This document shows, piece after piece, positions 28,628 to 39,287 of a stretch of 62,390 nt of DNA (position 1 is its first letter; each line of letters opens with the position of its first letter). This DNA comes from Bacillota bacterium (GTDB taxonomy: Bacteria > Bacillota > Clostridia > Oscillospirales > Oscillospiraceae). Below the pieces are notes generated by a model. The model was not told where the DNA came from, ran no database searches, and saw nothing but the letters and a program-made list of their open reading frames with translations. The position numbers and the translations under genes are program-made. Location: the NCBI GenBank assembly GCA_029100605.1, contig JAQXPK010000077.1, positions 1-62,390 of the forward strand. The letters run 5' to 3'.

Positions 28628-31152
28628 TTTGCTTCATACCAGCTCTTTCCGAATTTGGCCTCCGCCGTAAGAGGGACGCGCAAGTGCGCCACATTTTCCA
28701 TCTCCCGGCTGACCACAGCGGCAACCTCCGGGGCGATGTCCTCCGGGCACTCCACAATCAACTCGTCGTGAACCTGCAGTAGCAGCCGCGCCTGGGGATA
28801 CTGCTCCTGCAGGGCGGTTTCCACCCGGAGCATGGCGAGCTTAATTAAGTCTGCCGCCGTACCCTGGATGGGCGTGTTCAGGGCAATGCGCTCCGCGCCG
28901 CTGCGGATATTGAAGTTGCTGCTTTTCAGCTCCGGAATATACCGGCGGCGGCCAAAGAGGGTCTGGGTATAACCCGTCTGGCGGGCATCCGCCACCACCT
29001 TGTGCATATAGTCCTTCACGCCCCGGTAGTTATTCAGATAACTGTCGATATACTCCCGGGCTTCGTACCGGGAAACCCCAATGTCCTCCGCCAGAGAGAA
29101 TTCGGAGATGCCGTAGACGATGCCAAAATTCACTGCCTTGGCGTGGCGGCGCTGCAGGGGGGTCACTTCCTCCATGGGCACGCCAAAGACCTGGGCCGCC
29201 GTGGCGGCGTGGATGTCCACATGGTCGCAGAAGGCTTTCTGCATGGCCTTGTCATCGGCGATATGCGCCAGCACCCGCAGCTCGATCTGACTGTAGTCCG
29301 CGTCCACCAGCACGCATCCCGGCTTTGGGACAAACATCTTACGGATCTCCGCCCCCAGGTCGGTGCGGACGGGAATATTCTGCAAATTCGGTTCCGTTGA
29401 GGACAGCCGTCCCGTGGCGGTTACCAAATTCTGGAAGGTCGTGTGGATTCTGCCATCCTCCCGGATTTCCTTCACAAGGCCGTCGGCGTAGGTGGATTTC
29501 AGCTTGGTGAGCATCCGGTAGTCCATGATGGCAGGGATGATGGGATGCTTGTCCTTCAGCTTTTCCAGCACGTCGGCGTTGGTGGAGTAGCCGGTTTTCG
29601 TCTTTTTCACCGGGGGCAGCCCCAGCTTGTCAAACAGCAGCTCCCCCAGCTGCCGGGTGGAGTTGATGTTGAATTCCCCGCCGGAATAGGAGAAAATCAG
29701 AGCCTCACAGTCCGCGATCCGCCGGGAAAGCATCTCCCCGAACTGCTCTAATTGCTCCCGGTCGATGCAGATGCCCCGATTTTCCATGGCGTAGAGCACC
29801 CGGCACAGGGGCAGCTCGATTTCCCGGTAGAGTTTTCCCATTCCGCTGCTTTCCAGTTCCTCCGAAAGAACCGGGCGCAGCTGCCAGACGGCCTCGGCGC
29901 AAAGCGCCGCGTCGGAATCCTCCACACTGGTTCCCAGGAAATTGGTTGCCAGCTTGGCAACGGAATAATCAGAGGAGGAAGGATTTAAGTCATACGCTGC
30001 CAGCGCCGTGTCAAAGGCGCACGCCCCTGCCGTCACGCCCAGCTCGTCCAGCTGATGCATGGCAGTCTTGCTGTCGTGGAACACGCACTGCTTCCCGGCG
30101 AGGGAAAATTCACCCATCTGCACCTCCAAAGGCGTCAGAGCGCACACGCCCTCCGCCCAGGCAAGACCCAGGCTTCCGTCCCCCGCCAGATACACGGCGC
30201 ACTCCCTCACAGTTTCCGGCATGGTCTCCTGCCGGGGCAGCTTCACCGTCCTTCGCTCCGGCATCGGTGTTTCCGCCGCCGCGCCCCGAAGGCCGTATTT
30301 GTCGATGAGCCGCACAAATTCCAGCTTCTGGAACAGATGGTACAGTTCCGGGCGGTTGTAGGGCTTGATGATGGCGTCCTTCGGTTCAAAATCAATGGGC
30401 GCTTCCGGTCGGATGGTGGCAAGATCAAAGGAGAGATAGGCGCTGTCCTTCCCCGCCTCCAGCTTTTCCCGGAGCTTGGGCCGGATGGAGGGGTCGTCCA
30501 AATGGGCGTACACCCCGTCCAGGCTGCCGAATTTTTCCAGCAGTTCCTTTGCCGTTTTGGGGCCGACGCCGGCAACGCCGGGGATATTGTCGGAGGAATC
30601 TCCCATGAGGGCTTTCAGGTCAATGAGCTTTTTCGGCTCAAAACCGTACTCCTCCCGGAATTTTGCCTCGTCGTACAGCGTCGCCGTGGTCTGCCCGGGC
30701 TTGGAGATCACCAGCTTGACATGGACGTTTTCGTCGATGAGCTGCAAAGAATCCCGGTCGCCGGTGACGATGACGCACTCCCAGCCGTTATTGCCGCAGA
30801 TTCTGCCCACGGTGCCGATAACATCGTCGGCCTCCCAGCCCTGGCATTCGTAGATGGGAATATTCATCGCCCGCAGCACGTCTTTCATAATGGGCATCTG
30901 CTGAGCCAATTCCTCGGGCATAGCGTGGCGGGTGGCCTTATAGCCGTCGTATTGTAAGTGCCGGAAGGTGGGGCCGTGGAGGTCGAAAGCCACGCAGACG
31001 GCCTCCGGCTGCTCCTCCTTTTCCATCCGCTCCAGAATATTGAGAAAGCCGTAAATGGCATGGGTGTAAAGCCCCTCCCGAGTGGTCAGGGGCTTGACGC
31101 CGAAATAGGCGCGGTTGATGACGCTGTTGCCGTCTAAGATAAGCAGCTTCAT
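28624..31152 (-). CDS. polA: DNA polymerase I
   Basis: 5' nuclease domain and family-A polymerase motifs DADYSQIELRVLAHIADD, RRHAKAVNFGIVYGIS, LLQVHDELIVE. Confidence 0.97.
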   Translation of the reverse strand: MKLLILDGNSVINRAYFGVKPLTTREGLYTHAIYGFLNILERMEKEEQPEAVCVAFDLHGPTFRHLQYDGYKATRHAMPEELAQQMPIMKDVLRAMNIPIYECQGWEADDVIGTVGRICGNNGWECVIVTGDRDSLQLIDENVHVKLVISKPGQTTATLYDEAKFREEYGFEPKKLIDLKALMGDSSDNIPGVAGVGPKTAKELLEKFGSLDGVYAHLDDPSIRPKLREKLEAGKDSAYLSFDLATIRPEAPIDFEPKDAIIKPYNRPELYHLFQKLEFVRLIDKYGLRGAAAETPMPERRTVKLPRQETMPETVRECAVYLAGDGSLGLAWAEGVCALTPLEVQMGEFSLAGKQCVFHDSKTAMHQLDELGVTAGACAFDTALAAYDLNPSSSDYSVAKLATNFLGTSVEDSDAALCAEAVWQLRPVLSEELESSGMGKLYREIELPLCRVLYAMENRGICIDREQLEQFGEMLSRRIADCEALIFSYSGGEFNINSTRQLGELLFDKLGLPPVKKTKTGYSTNADVLEKLKDKHPIIPAIMDYRMLTKLKSTYADGLVKEIREDGRIHTTFQNLVTATGRLSSTEPNLQNIPVRTDLGAEIRKMFVPKPGCVLVDADYSQIELRVLAHIADDKAMQKAFCDHVDIHAATAAQVFGVPMEEVTPLQRRHAKAVNFGIVYGISEFSLAEDIGVSRYEAREYIDSYLNNYRGVKDYMHKVVADARQTGYTQTLFGRRRYIPELKSSNFNIRSGAERIALNTPIQGTAADLIKLAMLRVETALQEQYPQARLLLQVHDELIVECPEDIAPEVAAVVSREMENVAHLRVPLTAEAKFGKSWYEAK

Positions 31153-32564
31153 ACTTTTCTCCACTTCGCGCCCTGGGGGGTGTCGATGATTTCAATGCCC
31201 CTGGCTTTCAGTTCGTCCCGGATGCGGTCGGCCTCGGCGAAGTTCTTCGCCTTTTTCGCCTCCGTGCGGGCGGCGACCAGAGCGTCAATTTCCGGATCGA
31301 CAGGGGTCTGGGCTTCCTCCGCCTGCTTTTTCCGGAGGTTCTCGGCGGCGGAAAGCAGATTCAGGGACAGCACCCGGTCAAAGTCGGCAATCGCCGCCAG
31401 CTTGGTGGCGTCATTGCACTTGGCCTTCAGTACGTCATACAGGGAGGTCACGGCAACGGAGGTGTTGAGGTCGCCGTTCAGCGCGGAGACGAAGCGCTCC
31501 TTCAGCTTATCAAAAGCCTCGGCATCCACCTCCCCCTCGGTCTTGAGGGCGGCGATCTTGGCAATCAGCTTGTCGTAGGCCGCCTGGGCGTTGTCCAGAT
31601 TTTCCCAGCTGAACACCAGATTCCGGCGATAGTGGCTTTGCAGGCAGAACAGGCGGTAGACCATGGGATCGTAGCCCTTCTGCTCAAGCAGAGACACGGT
31701 GAGAAATTCTCCCTTGGATTTGGACATTTTTCCCTGATCCGTATTCAGGTGGTGGACATGGAACCAGTAGTTGCACCACTTATGCCCCAGATAGCTTTCG
31801 GACTGAGCAATTTCGTTGGTGTGGTGAGGAAAGGCGTTGTCGATGCCGCCGCAGTGAATATCCAGGGTTTCCCCCAGATGCTTCATGGAGATGCAGGAGC
31901 ACTCGATGTGCCAGCCGGGATACCCGACACCCCAGGGAGACTCCCACTTCAGCGCCTGATCCTCAAACTTGCTCTTGGTGAACCAGAGGACAAAATCGTT
32001 CTTGTTTTTCTTGTTGGTGTCCTCTTCCACGCCTTCCCGGACGCCCACTTCCAGATCTTCCTCGTCGTGGTCGTTGAAAACGTAATACTGCTTCAGCTTG
32101 GAGGTGTCGAAGTACACATTCCCCCCGGCAAGATAGGCAAAGCCCTTGTCAAGCAGTGTCTGCACCATGTGGATATACTCCGGGATGCAGTTGGTGGCAG
32201 GCTCCACCACGTCGGGGCGCTTGATGTTCAGCTTGTCGCAGTCGGCGAAAAAGGCATCGGTGTAGAACTTGGCGATTTCCATGACGGTCTTGTGCTCCCG
32301 ACGGGCGCCCTTGAGCATCTTGTCCTCGCCGGTGTCCGCGTCGGAAGCCAGATGTCCTACGTCGGTAATGTTCATCACCCGCTTCACCGGGTAGCCCAGA
32401 TACCGCAGGCTCTTTTCCAGCACGTCCTCCATAATATAGGTGCGCAGATTGCCGATGTGGGCGTAGTGGTACACCGTGGGGCCGCAGGTGTACATTTTCA
32501 CCAGGCTGGGGTCGTTGGGAACAAACAGTTCCTTTTTATGGGTCAAAGAATTGTACAGATACAT
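31149..32564 (-). CDS. cysS: Cysteinyl-tRNA synthetase
   Basis: CGPTVYHYAHIGNLRTYI, WHIECSCISMKHLG, KMSKSKGEFLTV. Confidence 0.97.
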   Translation of the reverse strand: MYLYNSLTHKKELFVPNDPSLVKMYTCGPTVYHYAHIGNLRTYIMEDVLEKSLRYLGYPVKRVMNITDVGHLASDADTGEDKMLKGARREHKTVMEIAKFYTDAFFADCDKLNIKRPDVVEPATNCIPEYIHMVQTLLDKGFAYLAGGNVYFDTSKLKQYYVFNDHDEEDLEVGVREGVEEDTNKKNKNDFVLWFTKSKFEDQALKWESPWGVGYPGWHIECSCISMKHLGETLDIHCGGIDNAFPHHTNEIAQSESYLGHKWCNYWFHVHHLNTDQGKMSKSKGEFLTVSLLEQKGYDPMVYRLFCLQSHYRRNLVFSWENLDNAQAAYDKLIAKIAALKTEGEVDAEAFDKLKERFVSALNGDLNTSVAVTSLYDVLKAKCNDATKLAAIADFDRVLSLNLLSAAENLRKKQAEEAQTPVDPEIDALVAARTEAKKAKNFAEADRIRDELKARGIEIIDTPQGAKWRKV

Positions 32565-32588
32565 AGTGGTTTCCTCCATCTGCAAAAT

Positions 32589-32790
32589 AAAAACGCCTCT
32601 CGCACACATAAGTACAAGAGGCGGGCAAAGCTCGCGGTTCCACTCTCATTTATCGCTCATTTTCAGATTCGCTCCCGGACGCACGTTCCCGTACCCGTCG
32701 TCATCCGGGCTTTCAGCCAGTGACCCGGACTCTCTGGAGGCGCGCGGCGCGGTACTCTTTCCGTTCATCGCGATATTCACTTGCGGGTAT
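32589..32790 (-). promoter_or_regulatory. T-box leader upstream of cysS
   Basis: Minus strand contains AGTGGAACCGCGAG T-box sequence, followed by terminator hairpin CGCCTCTTGTAC..GAGAGGCG with U-run; upstream promoter TTGACA/TAAAAT. Confidence 0.85.
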
Positions 32791-32897
32791 TTTACCATTG
32801 TATCCCGGGGTTTGTCAAGCCTTGCCGGGAAAATTCCCCCGTTTTGCAGGACAGATCTGGGAATCGCTGGAATTGATATTAAGAAATTCTTATCCTA

Positions 32898-32926
32898 TTG
32901 ACACTTCCGCCCTTTCCCGCTATAAT
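32898..32926 (+). promoter_or_regulatory. Consensus sigma-A promoter (TTGACA-17-TATAAT)
   Basis: ttgacacttccgccctttcccgctataat upstream of SH3b lipoprotein. Confidence 0.8.
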
Positions 32927-32961
32927 ATGGTTGAGAAATGAGACGAAAGTGAGGTTACGCC

Positions 32962-34296
32962 ATGAATTTCTCCAATACATATGGGCTCAGAAAAGCCCTG
33001 AGTCTGCTTTTGACCGTACTGATGATAGCCGCCGTGTTTGCCGGCTGTAAGAAAGAAACCACCGAGACCGAGCCGTCCACGGCTCCCTCTCTCAACCTGG
33101 ACCTGTCGGATACCCCCACGACCGTTGAGACGACGGTTCCTCCCACCACCGAACCTATCGTGTACGACGATGACATGGGCACCGTCACCAACCAGATTAC
33201 CGTCCGGGTCATCCCCAGCAAGGATGCCAACCCCACCGGCACGCTGGACGCCGGTTCCATCGTGCGGATTCTCCAGCAGCAGACCATTGCCGGTGTGACC
33301 TGGGGCAATATCAGCGAGCCGGTCAGCGGCTGGATCTGCATGGACTATGTGAAGATGTTCAACGCCTCTTCCGAAGGTGCCGTGGAAAGTGAAACCGATC
33401 CCAACGCCGCCGAATCCACCCCCACCCAGCCCGCTGAAACCGACACCCAGAATACCAAGGGTGTCGTGACTGCCAACGGCCTGAACATTCGGGATGACGC
33501 CAGCGCGGCGGGCAAGATCGTCGGCTCCTACTCCAAGGGCGACGTGGTCACCATTCTGGAGACCAAGAACGGCTGGGGCCGCACCAGCAAGGGCTGGATC
33601 AAGATGGAGTACGTCAACACCACCGGCACTACCGGTAATACAAACACCAATACCAGCACCAATACCGGCAGCACCACCAACACCTCCGGCAATGGCAGCA
33701 CCACCGTTGTCGCCAAGGGCATTGTCACTGCCTCTGAGCTGAACATCCGCAGCGGCGCCAGCACCGATTCCGAGCGTGTCGGTATCCTGACCTACGGAAA
33801 CCGGGTGGAGATTCTGGAAAAGAGCGGCGACTGGGGCCGCACCAGCAAGGGCTGGATCTCCCTGAACTACGTCTATCAGGACGGCACCACCGGTTCCAAG
33901 TCCGCCAAGGGTATTGTCACCGTGGACGGCCTGCGCATCCGCAGCGGCCCCGGCACCAACTATGAATCCGTCGGCTCCTACAACAGCGGCGACCGGGTCA
34001 AGGTTCTGGAGCAGTTCACCTACGGGGATACCACCTGGGGCTGCACCGACAAGGGCTGGATCTCCATGAGCTACGTGTATGTGGACGGCACCGACATCGG
34101 CAAGACCGTGGAAGGCACCGTCACCACGGATAACCTGAACATCCGCAGCGGCCCCGGCACCGGCTATGACTCCGTGGGCACGCTGAACACTGATGAGGTC
34201 ATTCAGGTTCTCTATCAGCTGCAAGTCGGCGACACCACCTGGGGCTGCACCAGCAAGGGCTGGGTATCCCTGAAATACGTGGAGCTGAGCGAGTAA
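32962..34296 (+). CDS. SH3b-repeat lipoprotein (five SH3b domains)
   Basis: Lipobox VFAGC; repeated LNIRSGPGT..YxSVGxxxxGDxVxVLE..GWIxMxYV units. Confidence 0.88.
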   Translation: MNFSNTYGLRKALSLLLTVLMIAAVFAGCKKETTETEPSTAPSLNLDLSDTPTTVETTVPPTTEPIVYDDDMGTVTNQITVRVIPSKDANPTGTLDAGSIVRILQQQTIAGVTWGNISEPVSGWICMDYVKMFNASSEGAVESETDPNAAESTPTQPAETDTQNTKGVVTANGLNIRDDASAAGKIVGSYSKGDVVTILETKNGWGRTSKGWIKMEYVNTTGTTGNTNTNTSTNTGSTTNTSGNGSTTVVAKGIVTASELNIRSGASTDSERVGILTYGNRVEILEKSGDWGRTSKGWISLNYVYQDGTTGSKSAKGIVTVDGLRIRSGPGTNYESVGSYNSGDRVKVLEQFTYGDTTWGCTDKGWISMSYVYVDGTDIGKTVEGTVTTDNLNIRSGPGTGYDSVGTLNTDEVIQVLYQLQVGDTTWGCTSKGWVSLKYVELSE

Positions 34297-34550
34297 AATA
34301 TGCTGTGACAGCGGGACTTTCAGAAGAAAGCCCCGCTGTTCCATTCTGAAGACCGATTCGATTTAACCCACACCCCGGCTTTGGACAAGCGGCGTGGAAA
34401 ATGCGTTCATCCTGCTGTATTTTACCAGATTCTTCTTAACTTTTTATTGCAATATCACGGAAGCGGTGTTATAATGGGTTTCATAAAGAGGGTGTCTGCG
34501 TGTCCTATACGCCGGCCCCGCTGAAATTTATTGTATCAGGAGGAAAACCC

Positions 34551-35639
34551 ATGAAAAAGATCCTTGCACTGCTCTTGGTTCTGACTATGGTTCTTGGACT
34601 GTGTGCCTGCGGCAGCAGCTCTGCTCCCGCCACCGAGCCGGCCAAGACCGAACCCCAGGCTCCCGCGGTTACGGACGTTGCCACTGAGGAGACCGTGCCT
34701 GCCGAGAAGGCTCCCGAAGACTACACCGGCAAACTGGTTGTCTATTCTCCCCACGATGCCGATCCTCTGAACGCTGGCGTTGCCCAGTTTGAGGAAAAGT
34801 ACCCCAATATTGACGTGGAAGTCATCGCTGCCGGCACTGGTGAGCTTTGCCAGCGGATTGTCGCTGAGGCTGCCAACCCCCAGGGCGACGTGCTGTGGGG
34901 CGGCGGAGCCGACACTCTGGCGGCTTACACCGACTACTTCCAGCCCTATGTCTGCGCCAACGATGAATTCATTGGCGACGCCTACAAAGATCCCAACGGC
35001 TACTGGATCGGCGAGTCTCCCCTGCCCATGGTCTTTATCTACAACAAGACCCTGATCGACGAGGCTGACGTTCCCACCACCTGGGAAGGCCTGTGCAACG
35101 AGAACCTGAAGGGCAAGATTGCTTACGCCTCTCCCTCCAAGTCCGGCTCCGCCTACACCCAGCTGTGCACCATGCTGTTCAGCCAGCCCACCATTGAGGA
35201 CGGCTGGGCTCTGGTTGAGAAGTTCATCGCCAACCTGGACGGCAAGCTGCAGGACTCCTCCGGCAACTGCCACAAGCTGGTTGCCTCCGGTGAGTACGCC
35301 CTGGGCGTGACCATCGAGAAGTCCGCCGTGCTGTACGCTGACAACCCCGACATCGGCTTTGTCTACCCCGAGAACAACTCCGCCGTTCCCGACGGTGTGG
35401 CTCTGATTAAGGACTGCCCCAACGAAGAGAACGCCAAGCTGTTCATCGACTTCGTAACCAGCGCCGAGTGCCAGACCGCGCAGAACGCCGACTGGGCCCG
35501 CCGCCCCGTCCGTTCCGACATCACCCCCAAGGATCTGTGCTCCCTGGACGAGTGCAACGTCGGTAAGTACGACTTTGATTACGCCGCTTCCAACCGCGAC
35601 GCCATCAAGGAGCAGTTCAACGACCTGGTTGCCGGTTAA
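34551..35639 (+). CDS. ABC transporter extracellular substrate-binding lipoprotein
   Basis: Signal with LGLCACGSSS lipobox; KLVVYSPHDADPLNAGVAQFEEKYPNIDVEV; iron/phosphonate-type SBP. Confidence 0.88.
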   Translation: MKKILALLLVLTMVLGLCACGSSSAPATEPAKTEPQAPAVTDVATEETVPAEKAPEDYTGKLVVYSPHDADPLNAGVAQFEEKYPNIDVEVIAAGTGELCQRIVAEAANPQGDVLWGGGADTLAAYTDYFQPYVCANDEFIGDAYKDPNGYWIGESPLPMVFIYNKTLIDEADVPTTWEGLCNENLKGKIAYASPSKSGSAYTQLCTMLFSQPTIEDGWALVEKFIANLDGKLQDSSGNCHKLVASGEYALGVTIEKSAVLYADNPDIGFVYPENNSAVPDGVALIKDCPNEENAKLFIDFVTSAECQTAQNADWARRPVRSDITPKDLCSLDECNVGKYDFDYAASNRDAIKEQFNDLVAG

Positions 35640-35780
35640 TTTCATTTTTTACTTACTGCGGGAGGCACCCTCCAGGGTGCCTCCCTGCGGCATTTCCCCG
35701 CAGCTGAAACATGTGCCGGAGGCTCCGGCGCGTGTTTGAACCGCGCGCAACATATTTTCATAGACACGGGAGGACACCAT

Positions 35781-36854
35781 ATGAGCAATCGAGTCATCAT
35801 CAAGGACGCTGTGAAGCGCTACGGCGACTTTACCGCCCTGAACGGCGTTTCGCTGGACATCCAGGAAGGCGAGTTTTTCACCCTGCTAGGGCCGTCCGGC
35901 TGCGGCAAAACCACCCTTCTGCGCATGATCGCAGGCTTCAACTCCATTGAGGGCGGCGACTTCTATTTCGGCGACAAGCGGATCAACGACGTACCCGCCC
36001 ACAAGCGGGACATCGGCATGGTGTTCCAGAACTACGCGATTTTCCCACACCTCACCGTCCGGGAGAACGTGGCCTACGGTCTGAAGGCGCGGAAGATGCC
36101 CGCCAAGGAAATCAAGCCCAAGGTGGACGAGGCCCTGGAGCTGGTGCAGATTTCCCACCTGGCCGACCGCAAGCCCAACGAGCTGTCCGGCGGGCAGCAG
36201 CAGCGTGTTGCTTTGGCCCGCGCCTTTGTCATCGAGCCCAGCGTACTTCTAATGGACGAACCCCTGAGTAATCTGGACGCCAAGCTGCGGGTGCAGATGC
36301 GCTCCGTCATCAAAAAACTCCAGCGCCGCCTGGGCATCACCACCATCTACGTCACCCACGACCAGGAGGAAGCCCTGGCCATCTCCGACCGGATTGCCGT
36401 CATGAAGGAAGGACACATCATGCAGATCGGCACTCCCCGGGAGATCTACGCCAAGCCTCAGAATCCCTTTGTCGCGGGCTTCATTGGTGTAAGCAACTTC
36501 CTGGACTGCCAGGTTCAGGCCCCCGATGCCGGAGACGCCGCCGTCTCCATCAAGGGTGAACTGGACATTACGGTTCCTGTCCGCCGGGCCTACACCGGCA
36601 AGGGCAAGATTTCCGCCCGTCCTGAGCAGCTTTTCTTCTCCGAAAACGGTATGCCCGGCACCGTTCTGTTCTCCACCTTCTTGGGCGACTTCATTGAATA
36701 CGAGGTGCAGCTGGATGACGGGCAGAACCTAATTGTCAACGAGTATACCAAGGACACCACCGAAGTCCACGGCGACGGCGAGAAGGTGCACCTCCGCTTT
36801 GATCCCACCCGCATCAGTCTGTACGACGAAAATGAGGAGGTGCTCAGCCTGTGA
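35781..36854 (+). CDS. ABC transporter ATP-binding protein (PotA/FbpC-like)
   Basis: LLGPSGCGKTTLLRMIAGF, LSGGQQQRVALARAF, VLLMDEPLSNLDAKLR, C-terminal TOBE-like region. Confidence 0.95.
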   Translation: MSNRVIIKDAVKRYGDFTALNGVSLDIQEGEFFTLLGPSGCGKTTLLRMIAGFNSIEGGDFYFGDKRINDVPAHKRDIGMVFQNYAIFPHLTVRENVAYGLKARKMPAKEIKPKVDEALELVQISHLADRKPNELSGGQQQRVALARAFVIEPSVLLMDEPLSNLDAKLRVQMRSVIKKLQRRLGITTIYVTHDQEEALAISDRIAVMKEGHIMQIGTPREIYAKPQNPFVAGFIGVSNFLDCQVQAPDAGDAAVSIKGELDITVPVRRAYTGKGKISARPEQLFFSENGMPGTVLFSTFLGDFIEYEVQLDDGQNLIVNEYTKDTTEVHGDGEKVHLRFDPTRISLYDENEEVLSL

Positions 36855-38512
36855 ACAAGCGGCTCGGTTCCCGGTGGAAGCCGGATTTCTGGTTCTTCAC
36901 CAAGCTGTTCGTGATTCTGGCAATGTGCCTGTTCATTGTCTACCCCTTTTACACCATCATCACGAAGAGCGTTTTTTCCAGCAAGGTTGAGGGCTTGACG
37001 CTGTACAACTTCAAGCGGTTCTTCTCAAAGCCCTACTACTACCAGGCGCTGCTGCGCTCCATGGTTGTGTGCTTCTCCACGGTGCTCACCACGACTCTGA
37101 TCGGCGTCCCCATCGCCTATCTCATTACCCGCTACAACATTCCGGGCAAGAAGATTCTGCACATTTTCATCATCATGAGCCTGATGAGCCCGCCCTTTAT
37201 CGGCGCATACTCCTGGATCATCCTGCTGGGTCGCGCTGGTCTGCTGGCGAAGCTGTTCGCGAAAATCGGCCTTACCGCGCCCACGATCTATGGGCGGGGC
37301 GGCATCATCTTCGTGTTTACCCTGCACCTGTTCCCCTACATCTATCTGTACACCTCCGGTGCCATGAACAGCATTGACAGTTCCCTGGAAGAAGCCTCCG
37401 AGAATCTGGGCATGAGCAAGCTCCGCCGCATCTGGACGGTTACGCTTCCCGTGATTCTGCCCTCCATCCTCGCCGGGTGCATCATGGTGTTTATGACCTG
37501 CCTGGCTGACTTTGGTACTCCCATGCTTTTGGGCGAGGGCTATACCGTGCTGCCGGTGCTGGTATACAACGAGTACATGTCCGAAAGTGCCACTGACCCC
37601 TACATGGCCTCAGCGCTGTCGGTAATCATCGTGTTCTGCTCCCTGGCTATGTTGGGCTTCCAAAAACTGGTGGTGGAGAAACGGAACTACACCATGAGCT
37701 CTCTGCGTCCCCCCCAGGAGACTCAGCTCCATGGCTTCAAGCGTTTCCTCGCCTCTCTGCCGATTTACCTTGTGGTGGGTCTGGCGTTCCTGCCCCAGAT
37801 TGTGGTGATCTGCCAGTCCTTCATCGAGCGGAGCTTCTCCGGCATGATTAAGGGCGTGAACCTCAACAATTATCGCACCATCATGTCCCGTCTGGGTCGG
37901 AATATCCGCAACACCTACGTGTTCTCCATCATCGCCATTGTGTTCATCATTGTCATTGGCATTCTGGTGTCCTACATCCTCGTCCGCAAGAAGGGCAAGG
38001 TCGCAAGCCTCATCGACACCCTGATCATGTTCCCCTATGTCATTCCCGGTTCCGTCCTCGGCATCGGCCTGATCGTGGCCTTCAACCGCAAGCCTCTGAT
38101 TCTGGTGGGCACCTCCGCCATCATGATTATCTCCTACATCATCCGAAAGCTCCCCTACACCGTCCGCTCCGGCAGCGCGTTTTTGTACCAGATGGATCCA
38201 TTCATAGAAGAGGCGTCAATTAACCTGGGCGTATCCCCCATGAAGACTTTCTTCACGGTGACGGCGCGGATGATGCTGCCCGGCATCATGTCCGGCGCGG
38301 TGCTCAGCTGGATCACCTGCATCAACGAGCTGTCCAGCTCCATCATGCTCTATTCCGGAAAAACCTCCACCATCGCGGTTGCCATCTACCAGGAGGTCGT
38401 GCGCATGAGCGACGGCACCGCCGCGGCGCTTGCCACCATCCTCACCGTAACCACCATCCTCTCGCTGGTGATTGTCTTCCGGGCCACAAAGGGAAAGGTA
38501 AAAATCGTCTGA
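36851..38512 (+). CDS. ABC transporter permease (two fused permease domains)
   Basis: Two EAA-loop motifs (EEASENLGMSKLRRIWTVTLPVILP and EEASINLGVSPMKTFFTVTARMMLPG). Confidence 0.92.
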   Translation: MNKRLGSRWKPDFWFFTKLFVILAMCLFIVYPFYTIITKSVFSSKVEGLTLYNFKRFFSKPYYYQALLRSMVVCFSTVLTTTLIGVPIAYLITRYNIPGKKILHIFIIMSLMSPPFIGAYSWIILLGRAGLLAKLFAKIGLTAPTIYGRGGIIFVFTLHLFPYIYLYTSGAMNSIDSSLEEASENLGMSKLRRIWTVTLPVILPSILAGCIMVFMTCLADFGTPMLLGEGYTVLPVLVYNEYMSESATDPYMASALSVIIVFCSLAMLGFQKLVVEKRNYTMSSLRPPQETQLHGFKRFLASLPIYLVVGLAFLPQIVVICQSFIERSFSGMIKGVNLNNYRTIMSRLGRNIRNTYVFSIIAIVFIIVIGILVSYILVRKKGKVASLIDTLIMFPYVIPGSVLGIGLIVAFNRKPLILVGTSAIMIISYIIRKLPYTVRSGSAFLYQMDPFIEEASINLGVSPMKTFFTVTARMMLPGIMSGAVLSWITCINELSSSIMLYSGKTSTIAVAIYQEVVRMSDGTAAALATILTVTTILSLVIVFRATKGKVKIV

Positions 38513-39123
38513 TGATCCAAAATATCGTATTTGACATGGGCAACGTCCTGCTCCGCTTTGACAGGGACTTCTTTCTGGATGCCGTGGGCGTTCAGGACTC
38601 GGACAGACGGCTGCTTCTGAATAACGTATACCTCAGCGTTGAATGGGCGCGGATGGATCGCGGCTCCATGACAGAGGCCGAGGCAGCGGAGGGTATGTGC
38701 CGCCGCCTTCCCCAGCGGCTCCACGAAACAGCTCATCTTCTGGTTGACCGCTGGGATCGCCCGATTCTCCCGGTTCCGGGAATGGAGCAGCTGATTGCCG
38801 ACCTGAAGCAGGCAGGATACCACGTGTACCTCCTCTCCAACGCCAGCTGCCGCCAGCACGAATACTGGCCCCGGGTGCCCGGCAGCCAGTATTTTGACGG
38901 AACGCTGATCTCAGCGGATGTCAAGCTGGTGAAGCCAGAGGCGGAAATCTACCGTCTGCTGTACAAAACCTTCGATCTTGTTCCGGAGGAGTGCCTGTTT
39001 ATTGACGATTCCACCCAGAATATCGAAGGCGCGGAGCGCACGGGAATGCCCGGCATCGTCTTCCACGGAGACGCGGAGGAGCTGCGCGGGGAGATGAAAG
39101 CCCTGGAAATCCATATTCCCTGA
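38512..39123 (+). CDS. HAD-superfamily hydrolase (subfamily IA)
   Basis: IVFDMGNVLLRFD, VYLLSNAS, KPEAEIYRLL, CLFIDDSTQNIEGAERTG. Confidence 0.9.
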   Translation: MIQNIVFDMGNVLLRFDRDFFLDAVGVQDSDRRLLLNNVYLSVEWARMDRGSMTEAEAAEGMCRRLPQRLHETAHLLVDRWDRPILPVPGMEQLIADLKQAGYHVYLLSNASCRQHEYWPRVPGSQYFDGTLISADVKLVKPEAEIYRLLYKTFDLVPEECLFIDDSTQNIEGAERTGMPGIVFHGDAEELRGEMKALEIHIP

Positions 39124-39221
39124 TATTCAGCCACGGATGCAAAATCTGCATCCGTGGCTCTTTCGTTTCCGGAAATACTCAAACCCGATTCAAAACTTTA
39201 TATCAGGTTTTGGTATAAAGA

Positions 39222-39287
39222 AACACCGCACAATGGGAACTGCGGACTTCGGCGGATCCTTTGCCCCTTTATGCGGTGCTGCCCTAA
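39222..39287. repeat. Palindromic repeat R3 copy B
   Basis: CACCGCACAATGGGA...CTTCGGCGGATCCTTTGCCCCTTTATGCGGTGCTGCCCTA, homologous to 23635-23696. Confidence 0.75.

Noticed and set aside
32920-34344. 474-aa minus-strand ORF opposite the SH3b lipoprotein
   Set aside because: Repetitive GAGAAADVQ pattern is the antisense of the SH3b repeats.
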